From Lantana camara (taxonomy: Eukaryota; Streptophyta; Magnoliopsida; Lamiales; Verbenaceae): a stretch of 64,000 bases of DNA. Position 1 is the first letter of the stretch. Each line of letters opens with the position of its first letter. This document shows positions 1 to 11,403 of the stretch, in pieces. The notes beneath the pieces are model-generated. The model was not told the DNA's origin. It did not search any database and worked only from the letters and a program-made list of their open reading frames with translations. A program made the position numbers and the translations under genes. Location: contig CM074860.1 in the NCBI GenBank assembly GCA_037501455.1, positions 54,570,501 to 54,634,500 on the forward strand, read 5' to 3'.

Positions 1-437
1 GAATTCACTATTCATTCTACGTTTTCAACTTTTTAACGGTAAAACGTTTTGTAGTCGATATTGGATTCAAAACGCTTCTCGATTTATTTCTTGAATTTTG
101 GAAATAATCCGGACTCGAAAATCATTCTCAAAAGTCATTTTTCACTCATGTCGAGTTTCGAGCTCAAAACTTTTATTCATTAAAACTAATGTATCTTTCA
201 AATGGTAAATCCGATTTCGACGAATGAATATGCGTTTCGAAGCTAATTTTTGGCCGGAAGGAATGGTTATACTTCCAGAAACTCACCTTCACGTTTTGGC
301 AGTGAAAATACCGAAATACCCCCCAGCAGTCCCATTTTAGCTTCAAGAACAAAGTTAGCTTCCAAGAGAAGTTTTACCATTTTGCTCTCCTACCCTTCCT
401 TACATTTTATTTCCAAGGTGAGGGGCTTTCCAACACC

Positions 438-445
438 TATAAATA
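438..445 (+). promoter_or_regulatory. Putative LTR TATA box (LTR 1)
   Basis: TATAAATA lies in the context acacctataaataccccc. The same box recurs in LTR 2, in LTR 3 and, as TATATATA, in the solo LTR. By homology it sits about 1.06 kb from the LTR start, leaving nearly 3 kb of transcribed R-U5. The transcription start is inferred, not observed. Confidence 0.55.
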
Positions 446-1245
446 CCCCCCTCATGCCATTTGAATCCTTGCTCATATGTTGTGTTAACAACTCCCTTTC
501 TTCCTCCCTCTCTCCCCCTCTTGCCGTGAGGCACTCCCCCCCTTTGCTAGGTTAGTTGTTTTTATTTTATGTTATGTTCTAGTTTAGTTTATGTTTTTAT
601 GTTATGGTATGTTTATATTATGTTTAGGTTGGGTCTTAGGGTCTTCCCTAAGCCATATAGGATTTTATTTTATGCAATTATTATATAGTATTTATTATAT
701 GTTTGTTAGTAGTGAATAATGATTTAATTGTTTAGTACATGCTATAAAATGTTATGAATTGCTTTAGTATATGGTATGATCATGTTATGGAGCTATTATG
801 TGATGATAATTGATGCATGATTATGATATTTAATTTATGTTCAAGCATGTTATGCAATGGAATAGTAACCTATGATCAATTATATCATAACTTGTTACAT
901 GTTACTATGTGGTCTCAATTGATGAATGCTACATGATTAATGGTCTTGATATGCTATGACTTATGTCTATGATATGTTATTACATTGTTACAATGTTACA
1001 TGACTCATATGTTATGACTTGAGCTTATGATATGATGTGGATTAATGGAATAGTACTTGATCACATGTTATACACTTTGATAGTGTCACATGTTACAACC
1101 TAAGATAGAATAGTGTTTCATAACTTGATGTTATGCTTTAATTAGACCTCTTAACCATAGGTTATGCCTTTAACCTAGATCACACTTGCTTATAATAACA
1201 TGAACTTGAAACTATAGGTTATAATCAAGACCATAATTGAATTAG

Positions 1246-1418
1246 GGTGTGTGTGTGTGTGCATGCCGTGCGTGTGTTCGTGTGTGTGCATGAGTGTGTG
1301 TTTAGTGTGTGGGTTTGACCCGACCCTTTGACCCGACAAGTGAATAGTAACCTGTGAATAGTAATTCGTGAATAGTAATCTAGAATAGTAACTATAAATA
1401 GTACTTTTGAATAGTAAA
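1246..1418 (+). repeat. TG microsatellite followed by GAATAGTAA array (LTR 1)
   Basis: A TG-rich run of about 68 bp is followed after a short spacer by six imperfect copies of a 12-15 bp unit with core GAATAGTA. The block is kept at the same place in all copies of this LTR family, including the diverged solo LTR. The antisense frame across it, rich in Thr and His, is an artefact of the TG run. Confidence 0.85.
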
Positions 1419-1977
1419 AGTGAATTAAAACTTGTGCTTTCTTAATAGACATTTGCACTTAGGGTTTTCAAATCCGGGGTCTAAAATATCTTTTCAAAAT
1501 GTGTTTTCTTTTGAGGACTTGTTTCATAACCTTAAGGTTTACGTTTAGGATTCATAATTTGATTAATTCCTAATCGATTATAGTAAGATCATAGTCCCAC
1601 GTTAATGATAACTCACTTTAAGGATTCCTTTGTGTGTTATCCTTCTCTACTACCTTAAATGGTATTACTCTCTTGTCATTACATGTTCTGTACTTGTTTT
1701 ATATGTTTATGTGCATCGTGATAGAAGTGTGTCTTAGCTCACCTTAGTACACACTTACAGGAGTTAAGGTTGAGCACTGGAATCCCCAGGGCACTGCATA
1801 ATCTATCCTACCTACTGTTATTAATAGGTGAGGTTATAAATGTTTTCAACTGGAACCATGAATACTTAATGATTCAATCGTTTTGAAACTCTAAGCCTAG
1901 TGCTTTACATTCTTGTTTTGAAATATCCATTATAAGGGATGATTCTTCAAAGAACACAGACCTATCCATATTCATTG

Positions 1978-2164
1978 ATCAATGGTTCATGTTTTCAAAG
2001 TACAACATCAATGGTTCATGTTTTCAAAGTAATGCATCAATGGTTCATGTTTTCCAAGTACAACATCAATGGTTCATGTTTTCAAACTAGTGCATCAATG
2101 GTTCAATGTTTTCAAAGTATTGCATCAATGGTTCAATGGTTCAATGCATATGTTCAATGGTTCA
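1978..2164 (+). repeat. Minisatellite ATCAATGGTTCATGTTTTCA (LTR 1)
   Basis: There are about five imperfect copies of a 29-30 bp unit (ATCAATGGTTCATGTTTTCA plus about ten variable bases), then shorter CAATGGTT repeats. It lies just upstream of the GC-rich block at 2222-2330. In the solo LTR the equivalent place has a different array of ACATGTTTT units, so the array evolves quickly. Confidence 0.85.
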
Positions 2165-3342
2165 TACATTCGGATTTATTCTGGATGTCATCAATGGTGC
2201 AAGCAATCAATGGTTAATGGTATGGGCCCGGCGGTTATGTGTAGAGGTGATGCTCGGGAGGTGAGCACCAACGACATCACTAATACCGGCCGCCACACTA
2301 GGCGATTGATACCGACTTTAATCAGGAGGTTTGGTTAAGTCAGGACAATTGTCGGGAATGGACCGCAAATCTATTCCCAAATCAATGGTTAATGGTCACC
2401 TAGGGGTCCCTCCCCGAAGTGAAACTTGGTGGAGGATGGTACATGTGTGTATGTATTAGGGTGTTGTTGATCTCGGTCCAACACCGTATTAATGGTCATG
2501 TTTTCTGGAGTAAGGATGGAGAAGCCTAGCTTGCGGGCATCAATGTTTTCATAAAGTTGGTTCATATCTTGCAAAGTTGTTCCCTACCCTTATCCCGTTT
2601 TATGAAAATCATATGAACCAAATCATAGAATATGTGTGCGCGTGTGACAGCATTCATGAAAGTGTTTTGAAAACTCTCATTACTTATATCATTGCATCAA
2701 AGGGTTTTATCACTTGAACTTATTCTTAAGTTCTTCATTAAAGCTTTGCATTAAAGGTTTTACCTTATGAACTTCACTTCAAACGTTTACTTTAAGTACT
2801 TTCTTTTAAAGATATCCCTCACTTAGTCACTTTGACTAATACCTCTACCTGTTTTCTGGCCTCATGGTTTCAGGTCTTGCAGCCGCAGTCTAGAGGTATC
2901 TTGAAGCTCTAGAGTGTTCATTTTGTTTGAGTCAGGACTTTACTTTATTAATCTATTTTGTGTCCTGCATATGTTATATGGCTGCATTGATACTTTACCT
3001 TATGCTTTTGTATCAATCCTTCTGCTACTTGGATACTGCTGCAATTGCTATCTTATGCTCCTGTGACAATGTTCAATTGATACAGTAATGTTAATATTCT
3101 CTTCTACTTAACGATCAGTACTTGCTTGTTTATATGCCAACACGCACATGTTTTGAAAAGTTTTAAATTACTCTGATTTTCCGCTGCATAAGCAACATAG
3201 TTAAACACTATTATTGTTAATCGTTAATGGATATGCCGTTCGCTGGGGTATTTCTTGAGTGATGGCTCACACCATTACTTAAGGGGTGCTTCAGTGCGGG
3301 GGTTGGGGCGCTGCTCTCTACCAGCAAAGTGGGGGCGCTACA

Positions 3343-4331
3343 GCCTGAGGTGGTATCATAGCGCCAGGTTGAGTAAGAAGAGACTTGACCTGGATTGGTC
3401 ACATCATGGAAGCTTGTTTGACGATGCATGGTTCTATCTTCTGGCATTCATATCCGTGGTTCTCTGTATGGCCATGGCAGTTTAGCCACATCTCGATCCT
3501 AACCAGCAGCAGATAGACGAGGCCTTTTTCAAGCAGTTCGAGGCTTCACGTACTGTGGTTGTTTCTCACCAAGGAGGTACTCACTTCTATACTTGGCGTC
3601 AACCAAAGAACAGAGGCAGGACTAGGAGCAGCCTAATGGAGGTAATGATGGATCTGATAATGATGAGGCTGATCTAGCAGGGCATGGACAGGATTGTTTG
3701 GCGAAGAGGATGTATAGCTTTGGTAGAAGATCCCCGAATTTTGGCACCACAGATGATGGATTTCAGACAACATGGAACCACAAGAGGTATTTTGCACTTG
3801 GTTTGGATGAATGGTAAGGCCTGAATGGGAGTCAACGCGATGGTATCGGGTCCTCCTTATTTTAAATTTTGTTTAAAAATGTGGCCTAATGTAGAAAATT
3901 TTTCCAAACCTTACAAGTTTATGACACATTCGGCTTTATATTGGATATCTGTTTACTGCTTTCCATAACTGTCATTGCATGAGTCTTAGAGTTGCTTCAA
4001 GATACCATTAGGGCCGTTATAGGATCATGCCATTTCATTTATTGTTATCATACTTGACATGTTATACATGTTCATGAGTTGTCAATGGTAATGGATAATG
4101 GATAATGGAATAATGGATCAATGTTGATATGTTGTTCATGCTTATAAGTTGCTCTTGCCTATGTGGTAATGTGATAATGGATTATCGTTGATATTTTGCT
4201 GTGGGAATGTGTTATTCTCATGATTATATGTGACTACGTGGAAATGTGAATACGTGGTTACCACTTATGTGAATCGTCCTTACTGTCATGCATTATACAC
4301 ATGTCTAAATGCCTGAAACTTCAGTATCATC
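3343..4331 (+). other. Untranslated leader of unit 1
   Basis: This stretch between the primer site and the gag ATG has no long frame. It holds a 63-codon open stretch at 3486-3674, which follows a TAG and ends in TAG and which I do not recognise; it is repeated in unit 2. The second half is AT-rich with short ATGGATAATGG repeats around 4085-4115. Confidence 0.6.
3351..3365 (+). other. Primer-binding site, unit 1 (tRNA-Met type, degenerate)
   Basis: TGGTATCATAGCGCC lies 8 bp after the LTR end. The canonical plant initiator tRNA-Met site begins TGGTATCAGAGC, so there is a G-to-T change at position 9. It sets the left boundary of the internal region. Confidence 0.8.
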
Positions 4332-5552
4332 ATGCCACCAAGAAGAGCACCACGTAATCGCGTACCACCATCGCCACCCCAAAGAGAAGTCACGCCACAA
4401 TGGGATCTTACACCGCCAAGGGATGTTACGCCACCACCTCCTAGAAGGGAGGAAGTTCCAGATTTAGCTGATGTGTTGCGACAATTCTTGAGGGCTTGCA
4501 ATTCTCCTAATGGGAAAACACTAGAAAAGTTTCTAAGAATGAACCCGCCTAAGTTTTATGGCGAACCCAAGGACTTGAAGGCTGAAAATTGGTTAACTAG
4601 TCTCGAAAAGATCTTTGAAGCTATGGATATCAACCCTGAAGATCGTGAACGAGTTCAGTATGCTGCATTTCTGATGGAAGGAGCGGCGTTTAACTGGTGG
4701 AGGCATACTCAACACATGTGGACAGAGAACAACGTTGATGGAAACTGGACTGAGTTTGTGAAGGAGTTTCAGCAGAAATACACTCCTCAGGTAACACGTG
4801 ATGCAAGAGAAGCTGAATTTATGAATTTGGTCCAAGGATCTATGAACGTGATGGAGTATGAAGCTAAGTTTGTTAGGCTGATCAAGTGTGTACCCCACAT
4901 TCTGAGTGATGAACCTCATAAGACTAAAAGGTTCATTGATGGTCTGAAACCTGAGCTCCGTTGGGCACTAGCTTCTTTGGATGACGAGACCTACACTAGA
5001 GCAGTTGATAGAGCATTGAAGGTCGAGGCAACCCATAAGGATATCCGGATGACCGTTAGTCGTCCAGAGCCTTCTAGCCCTAAGACTTTTCAAGGAACAA
5101 AGCGACCTGCCGGATCCTCCTTTCAAGGAACCGGGAAGAAACCAATGATGGCACCGCAACAACAACAAAGGGCACCCCAACAGTATGAAACAACTCAGCC
5201 TACTCAAGAGGAGATAGTCTGTGACTACTGTAGCCGTAAAGGACACACTGCGGAAAATTATCGTAAGAAGAATGGTCAGTGTTATTGGTGTGGTTCCCCT
5301 GAGCATATACGGGAACATTGTCCTACCAGGATTAAAAGATTTGGGGTTCAAGACAAGGGTAAAGCGGTGGTGGGTACGACGAGCACACTAGTGGTTAAAG
5401 GCAGAGCATATGTAATGGATGGTAATGAGGAGGTTGATCCTTCGTCTGATGTGGAAGGTACTGTGCACATTCTTAACATGCCAGTTAAGGTCTTATATGA
5501 CCCTGGTGCCATGCATTTATTAATTGCATCTAATTTATGTGCGCAATTATAA
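4332..5552 (+). CDS. gag: Gag protein of composite 1, unit 1 (406 aa), with protease start
   Basis: This is the intact 406-residue Gag frame of a Ty3/gypsy element, the structural protein that would form the virus-like particle and bind RNA. The N-terminus is proline- and arginine-rich (MPPRRAPRNR). A retrotransposon capsid domain covers roughly residues 65-230. A glutamine-rich linker precedes two zinc knuckles: CDYC...H...Y from residue 297, whose last cysteine is replaced by tyrosine, and CYWCGSPEHIREHC from residue 317. The frame runs on into the start of the protease, where the usual DSG triad reads DPG near residue 390, and stops at TAA. The ATG at 4332 is chosen because MPPRR is the common start of this gag group, seen also in gypsy3 and Z. 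Low expression is expected in heterochromatin. Recognition is firm; activity is doubtful because of the broken first knuckle. Confidence 0.8.
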   Translation: MPPRRAPRNRVPPSPPQREVTPQWDLTPPRDVTPPPPRREEVPDLADVLRQFLRACNSPNGKTLEKFLRMNPPKFYGEPKDLKAENWLTSLEKIFEAMDINPEDRERVQYAAFLMEGAAFNWWRHTQHMWTENNVDGNWTEFVKEFQQKYTPQVTRDAREAEFMNLVQGSMNVMEYEAKFVRLIKCVPHILSDEPHKTKRFIDGLKPELRWALASLDDETYTRAVDRALKVEATHKDIRMTVSRPEPSSPKTFQGTKRPAGSSFQGTGKKPMMAPQQQQRAPQQYETTQPTQEEIVCDYCSRKGHTAENYRKKNGQCYWCGSPEHIREHCPTRIKRFGVQDKGKAVVGTTSTLVVKGRAYVMDGNEEVDPSSDVEGTVHILNMPVKVLYDPGAMHLLIASNLCAQL

Positions 5553-6420
5553 TTTCCACTTGAATAATTGTCATATGAAATTTGAAGTAAGTTCTCTTTT
5601 GGGGCTTACCTCGTTAAGGATCAAGTATATAAATGTTGCCCTATATGCATTGGTAATCGCTACTACCCGTCAAATCTCATTGAGTTGCCTATGACGAGAT
5701 ATGGAATTATCCTTGGAATGGATTGGTTGTTTAAGTACCATGTTAATCTGGATTGTTACAAGAAGGAAGTCATCTTGGAAGAGTTGAGAAAACAATTGGA
5801 CGACATTTTGGTGTTCTTAAAGACACCAGAGGAGCACGCCGAGCATATCCGAATTGTGCAGAGCACTTTGCTGGATCACAAGCTAAATGCCAAGTTCAGC
5901 AAATGCGAGTTTTGGCTAGAAAGAGTTACATTTCTCGGACATATCATTTTCAAAACCGGAGTTAAAGTAGATCCATCAAAGTCGAAGCAGTGATAGAGTG
6001 AAAGACACCGAAGAAATGGTTTACTCGAATTGAGAAAGGTGGTAAATTAAACCCAAGATATGTTGGATCCTTCCAGATAAGGGAACGAGTTGGAGAACCT
6101 ACTTATAGATTGGATTTACCTACAAGTCATACAACGATCCACAATGTATCCTATATATCTCAGATTCGCGAGTGGTTTTGGATGAAAAAGAGATAGTACC
6201 AGTGGAAGAATTACCGACAGAACCAAACTTGACTTATATGTTGAAACCGGTAAAAGATTTCAGAAAGAAAGTGTCAGAAGTTAAGGAATAGGAAGATTCC
6301 TTTGGTAAAAGTCCTTTGGAAGGGACATGGTACAAAAGAGGCAATGTGGGAAACAGAGGATAAGATGCAGAAACATTACCCCGAACTGTTTGCAGAAGAA
6401 TCTGAGGACAGATTCTCTTT
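5553..6420 (+). pseudogene. pol: Pol remnants of unit 1: protease tail, RT scrap, integrase C-terminus
   Basis: Three pieces of a gypsy polyprotein are stitched together by internal deletions. First is the protease tail, ending GIILGMDWL and CYKKEVILEE (about 5700-5790). Next, directly joined, is the reverse-transcriptase part starting at LDDILVF (about 5795-5990) with AKFSKCEFWL and FLGHI, so the fingers and most of the palm are missing. After a second junction near 6010 comes the integrase C-terminal region, with GGKLNPRY (about 6036) and the tail VKVLWKGHG...EAMWETEDKM (about 6302-6370). The RT thumb, the whole RNase H and the integrase catalytic core are absent. Stops and frame changes separate the pieces. 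Unit 2 has the same two junctions, so the deletions predate the duplication. The element cannot transpose without a helper. Confidence 0.8.
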
Positions 6421-6429
6421 AAGGAGGGG
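6421..6429 (+). other. Polypurine tract, unit 1
   Basis: AAGGAGGGG lies 4 bp before the next LTR, which starts TGTAACAGCC at 6434. This is the expected plus-strand primer of reverse transcription. The identical tract precedes LTR 3. Confidence 0.8.
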
Positions 6430-7495
6430 TGATTGTAACAGCCCAAATCAGGGCCTGGATGAAAACGGTAAACTAAGGGCAATGGTAAAGCATTTATAGA
6501 CCGTGATCCAACTTTGCATTGCATTCTTACATGAACTTTGTGCTTATATGTGATCTGACATGTTTTAAGGGGGAATTCTTAACCTTCGATACAATTTACC
6601 ATTCATTTTCCAAGCCTATATTACCTTATGCTTCAATGGAACCCTAGAGGTTCTTATCACATGTTTTCCTATCCTTTGAACTTGTTTTCCAAGCTCCGGA
6701 AACCTCTCTTGAACCATAAGGGCATTTTGGGAACTTACCGACCAAAGTTACTATTCATCTAAAAATGAGCTTTTGATTCTGATATCTTTCCTACCCAAGT
6801 TTACAGTCAAATCGATCCTTGAGTCGAAACGAGTCTATTGAAATCATTCTTGACTTGAAAATCTATTCCGAGCTTTGTTTTATTTGAAAAGGTTTATGAA
6901 AAACCCTAATTCACTATTCCTTCTACGAACGGTTTTCATTCGGAAAATGTTTTCTCTTCGGATTTGCATTTCTCGAGCTATTTCAAGATTTTTAAAATGT
7001 TTTATAACTCTTGATTCAAACCCTAGCTCGAAATTTTGAAGCGTACACTTGTACGTAAGAATTCACTATTCATTCTACGTTTTCAACTTTTTAACGGTAA
7101 AACGTTTTGTAGTCGATATTGGATTCAAAACGCTTCTCGATTTATTTCTTGAATTTTGGAAATAATCCGGACTCGAAAATCATTCTCAAAAGTCATTTTT
7201 CACTCATGTCGAGTTTCGAGCTCAAAACTTTTATTCATTAAAACTAATGTATCTTTCAAATGGTAAATCCGATTTCCACGAATGAATATGCGTTTCGAAG
7301 CTAATTTTTGGCCGGAAGGAATGGTTATACTTCCAGAAACTCACCTTCACGTTTTGGCAGTGAAAATACCGAAATACCCCCCAGCAGTCCCATTTTAGCT
7401 TCAAGAACAAAGTTAGCTTCCAAGAGAAGTTTTACCATTTTGCTCTCCTACCCTTCCTTACATTTTATTTCCAAGGTGAGGGGCTTTCCAACACC

Positions 7496-7503
7496 TATAA
7501 ATA
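7496..7503 (+). promoter_or_regulatory. Putative LTR TATA box (LTR 2)
   Basis: TATAAATA lies 1063 bp into the LTR in the same context as in LTR 1. Transcripts starting just downstream would cross unit 2. Confidence 0.55.
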
Positions 7504-8316
7504 CCCCCCTCATGCCATTTGAATCCTTGCTCATATGTTGTGTTAACAACTCCCTTTCTTCCTCCCTCTCTCCCCCTCTTGCCGTGAGGCACTCCCCCCC
7601 TTTGCTAGGTTAGTTGTTTTTATTTTATGTTATGTTTTTATGTTATGTTCTAGTTTAGTTTATGTTTTTATGTTATGGTATGTTTATATTATGTTTAGGT
7701 TGGGTCTTAGGGTCTTCCCTAAGCCATATAGGATTTTATTTTATGCAATTATTATATAGTATTTATTATATGTTTGTTAGTAGTGAATAATGATTTAATT
7801 GTTTAGTACATGCTATAAAATGTTATGAATTGCTTTAGTATATGGTATGATCATGTTATGGAGCTATTATGTGATGATAATTGATGCATGATTATGATAC
7901 TTAATTTATGTTCAAGCATGTTATGCAATGGAATAGTAACCTATGATCAATTATATCATAACTTGTTACATGTTACTATGTGGTCTCAATTGATGAATGC
8001 TACATGATTAATGGTCTTGATATGCTATGACTTATGTCTATGATATGTTATTACATTGTTACAATGTTACATGACTCATATGTTATGACTTGAGCTTATG
8101 ATATGATGTGGATTAATGGAATAGTACTTGATCACATGTTATACACTTTGATAGTGTCACATGTTACAACCTAAGATAGAATAGTGTTTCATAACTTGAT
8201 GTTATGCTTTAATTAGACCTCTTAACCATAGGTTATGCCTTTAACCTAGATCACACTTGCTTATAATAACATGAACTTGAAACTATAGGTTATAATCAAG
8301 ACCATAATTGAATTAG

Positions 8317-8488
8317 GGTGTGTGTGTGTGTGCATGCCGTGCGTGTGTTCGTGTGTGTGCATGAGTGTGTGTTTAGTGTGTGGGTTTGACCCGACCCTTT
8401 GACCCGACAAGTGAATAGTAACCTGTGAATAGTAATTCGTGAATAGTAATCTAGAATAGTAACTATGAATAGTACTTTTGAATAGTAA
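8317..8488 (+). repeat. TG microsatellite and GAATAGTAA array (LTR 2)
   Basis: This is the same block as in LTR 1, with one base change in the fifth GAATAGTA-type unit. Confidence 0.85.
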
Positions 8489-9049
8489 AAGTGAATTAAA
8501 ACTTGTGCTTTCTTAATAGACATTTGCACTTAGGGTTTTCAAATCCGGGGTCTAAAATATCTTTTCAAAATGTGTTTTCTTTTGAGGACTTGTTTCATAA
8601 CCTTAAGGTTTACGTTTAGGATTCATAATTTGATTAATTCCTAATCGATTATAGTAAGATCATAGTCCCACGTTAATGATAACTCACTTTAAGGATTCCT
8701 TTGTGTGTTATCCTTCTCTACTACCTTAAATGGTATTACTCTCTTGTCATTACATGTTCTGTACTTGTTTTATATGTTTTATGTGCATCGTGATAGAAGT
8801 GTGTCTTAGCTCACCTTAGTACACACTTACAGGAGTTAAGGTTGAGCACTGGAATCCCCAGGGCACTGCATAATCTATCCTACCTACTGTTATTAATAGG
8901 TGAGGTTATAAATGTTTTCAACTGGAACCATGAATACTTAATGATTCAATCGTTTTGAAACTCTAAGCCTAGTGCTTTACATTCTTGTTTTGAAATATCC
9001 ATTATAAGGGATGATTCTTCAAAGAACACAGACCTATCCATATTCATTG

Positions 9050-9236
9050 ATCAATGGTTCATGTTTTCAAAGTACAACATCAATGGTTCATGTTTTCAAA
9101 GTAATGCATCAATGGTTCATGTTTTCCAAGTACAACATCAATGGTTCATGTTTTCAAACTAGTGCATAAATGGTTCAATGTTTTCAAAGTATTGCATCAA
9201 TGGTTCAATGGTTCAATGCATATGTTCAATGGTTCA
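9050..9236 (+). repeat. ATCAATGG minisatellite (LTR 2)
   Basis: About five 29-30 bp units, as in LTR 1. One unit reads ATAAATGG instead of ATCAATGG, which breaks the long frame that crosses the other two copies. Confidence 0.85.
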
Positions 9237-10414
9237 TACATTCGGATTTATTCTGGATGTCATCAATGGTGCAAGCAATCAATGGTTAATGGTATGGGCC
9301 CGGCGGTTATGTGTAGAGGTGATGCTCGGGAGGTGAGCGCCAACGACATCACTAATACCGGCCGCCACACTAGGCGATTGATACCGACTTTAATCAGGAG
9401 GTTTGGTTAAGTCAGGACAATTGTCGGGAATGGACCGCAAATCTATTCCCAAATCAATGGTTAATGGTCACCTAGGGGTCCCTCCCCGAAGTGAAACTTG
9501 GTGGAGGATGGTACATGTGTGTATGTATTAGGGTGTTGTTGATCTCGGTCCAACACCGTATTAATGGTCATGTTTTCTGGAGTAAGGATGGAGAAGCCTA
9601 GCTTGCGGGCATCAATGTTTTCATAAAGTTGGTTCATATCTTGCAAAGTTGTTCCCTACCCTTATCCCGTTTTATGAAAATCATATGAACCAAATCATAG
9701 AATATGTGTGCGCGTGTGACAGCATTCATGAAAGTGTTTTGAAAACTCTCATTACTTATATCATTGCATCAAAGGGTTTTATCACTTGAACTTATTCTTA
9801 AGTTCTTCATTAAAGCTTTGCATTAAAGGTTTTACCTTATGAACTTCACTTCAAACGTTTACTTTAAGTACTTTCTTTTAAAGATATCCCTCACTTAGTC
9901 ACTTTGACTAATACCTCTACCTGTTTTCTGGCCTCATGGTTTCAGGTCTTGCAGCCGCAGTCTAGAGGTATCTTGAAGCTCTAGAGTGTTCATTTTGTTT
10001 GAGTCAGGACTTTACTTTATTAATCTATTTTGTGTCCTGCATATGTTATATGGCTGCATTGATACTTTACCTTATGCTTTTGTATCAATCCTTCTGCTAC
10101 TTGGATACTGCTGCAATTGCTATCTTATGCTCCTGTGACAATGTTCAATTGATACAGTAATGTTAATATTCTCTTCTACTTAACGATCAGTACTTGCTTG
10201 TTTATATGCCAACACGCACATGTTTTGAAAAGTTTTAAAATACTCTGATTTTCCGCTGCATAAGCAACATAGTTAAACACTATTATTGTTAATCGTTAAT
10301 GGATATGCCGTTCGCTGGGGTATTTCTTGAGTGATGGCTCACACCATTACTTAAGGGGTGCTTCAGTGCAGGGGTTGGGGTGCTGCTCTCTACCAGCAAA
10401 GTGGGGGCGCTACA

Positions 10415-11403
10415 GCCTGAGGTGGTATCATAGCGCCAGGTTGAGTAAGAAGAGACTTGACCTGGATTGCTCACATCATGGAAGCTTGTTTGACGATGCA
10501 TGGTTCTATCTTCTAGCATTCATATCCGTGGTTCTCTGTATGGCCATGGCAGTTTAGCCACATCTCGATCCTAACCAGCAGCAGATAGACGAGGCCTTTT
10601 TCAAGCAGTTCGAGGCTTCACGTACTGTGGTTGTTTCTCACCAAGGAGGTACTCACTTCTATACTTGGCGTCAACCAAAGAACAGAGGCAGGACTAGGAG
10701 CAGCCTAATGGAGGTAATGATGGATCTGATAATGATGAGGCTGATCTAGCAGGGCATGGACAGGATTGTTTGGCGAAGGGGATGTATAGCTTTGGTAGAA
10801 GATCCCCGAATTTTGGCACCACAGATGATGGATTTCAGACAACATGGAACCACAAGAGGTATTTTGCACTTGGTTTGGATGAATGGTAAGGCCTGAATGG
10901 GAGTCAACGCGATGGTATCGGGTCCTCCTTATTTTAAATGTTGTTTAAAAATGTGGCCTAATGTAGAAAATTTTTCCAAACCTTACACGTTTATGACACA
11001 TTCGGCTTTATATTGGATATCTGTTTATTGCTTTCCATAACTGTCATTGCATGAGTCTTAGAGTTGCTTCAAGATACCATTAGGGCCGTTATAGGATCAT
11101 GCCATTTCATTTATTGTTATCATACTTGACATGTTATACATGTTCATGAGTTGTCAATGGTAATGGATAATGGATAATGGAATAATGGATCAATGTTGAT
11201 ATGTTGTTCATGCTTATAAGTTGCTCTTGCCTATGTGGTAATGTGATAATGGATTATCGTTGATATTTTGCTGTGGGAATGTGTTATTCTCATGATTATA
11301 TGTGACTACGTGGAAATGTGAATACGTGGTTACCACTTATGTGAATCGTCCTTACTGTCATGCATTATACACATGTCTAAATGCCTGAAACTTCAGTATC
11401 ATC
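10415..11403 (+). other. Untranslated leader of unit 2
   Basis: This is a near-identical copy of the unit 1 leader, including the unexplained 63-codon open stretch. I see no other gene here. Confidence 0.6.
10423..10437 (+). other. Primer-binding site, unit 2
   Basis: TGGTATCATAGCGCC lies 8 bp after the LTR end and is identical to unit 1, including the G-to-T change at position 9. Confidence 0.8.

Larger units (their letters stand above)
1..3342 (+). repeat. Left LTR of composite 1, truncated by the window edge
   Basis: This stretch aligns end to end with positions 7059-10414 of the next LTR, so about 625 bases of its 5' end are off the window. It ends GGGGGCGCTACA directly before the primer site. 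It lacks a 13-bp duplication (ttttatgttatgt) that both other LTRs carry near 7630 and 14715. A TATAAATA box lies at 438-445. Small open frames inside it, for example 250-555, recur only because the repeat recurs. Confidence 0.9.
6434..10414 (+). repeat. Middle LTR of composite 1 (3981 bp)
   Basis: This complete LTR starts TGTAACAGCCC after the polypurine tract and ends GGGGGCGCTACA before the next primer site. It serves at once as the 3' LTR of unit 1 and the 5' LTR of unit 2. It holds the TATA box (7496-7503), the TG/GAATAGTAA block, the ATCAATGG minisatellite and a GC-rich block near 9294-9400. It shares the 13-bp duplication with LTR 3 but otherwise looks closer to LTR 1. No coding region is supported inside. 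Confidence 0.92.

Noticed and set aside
250..555. A 101-codon frame found three times (also 7308-7613 and 14392-14697)
   Set aside because: It lies inside the LTR before and across the TATA box and recurs only because the LTR is repeated. It resembles no known protein.
1978..2164. Regular repeats that could suggest a CRISPR array
   Set aside because: The units have degenerate repeats and no unique spacers of constant length, the genome is a plant's and no cas genes are present. It is an LTR minisatellite.
3351..3365. Possible tRNA-Met gene
   Set aside because: Only the tRNA 3'-end complement is present, just after an LTR. It is a primer-binding site.
5790..5990. RT fragment as an endogenous plant pararetrovirus
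   Set aside because: LTRs, primer site, polypurine tract and integrase C-terminus place it in Ty3/gypsy. No movement protein or viral coat features are seen.
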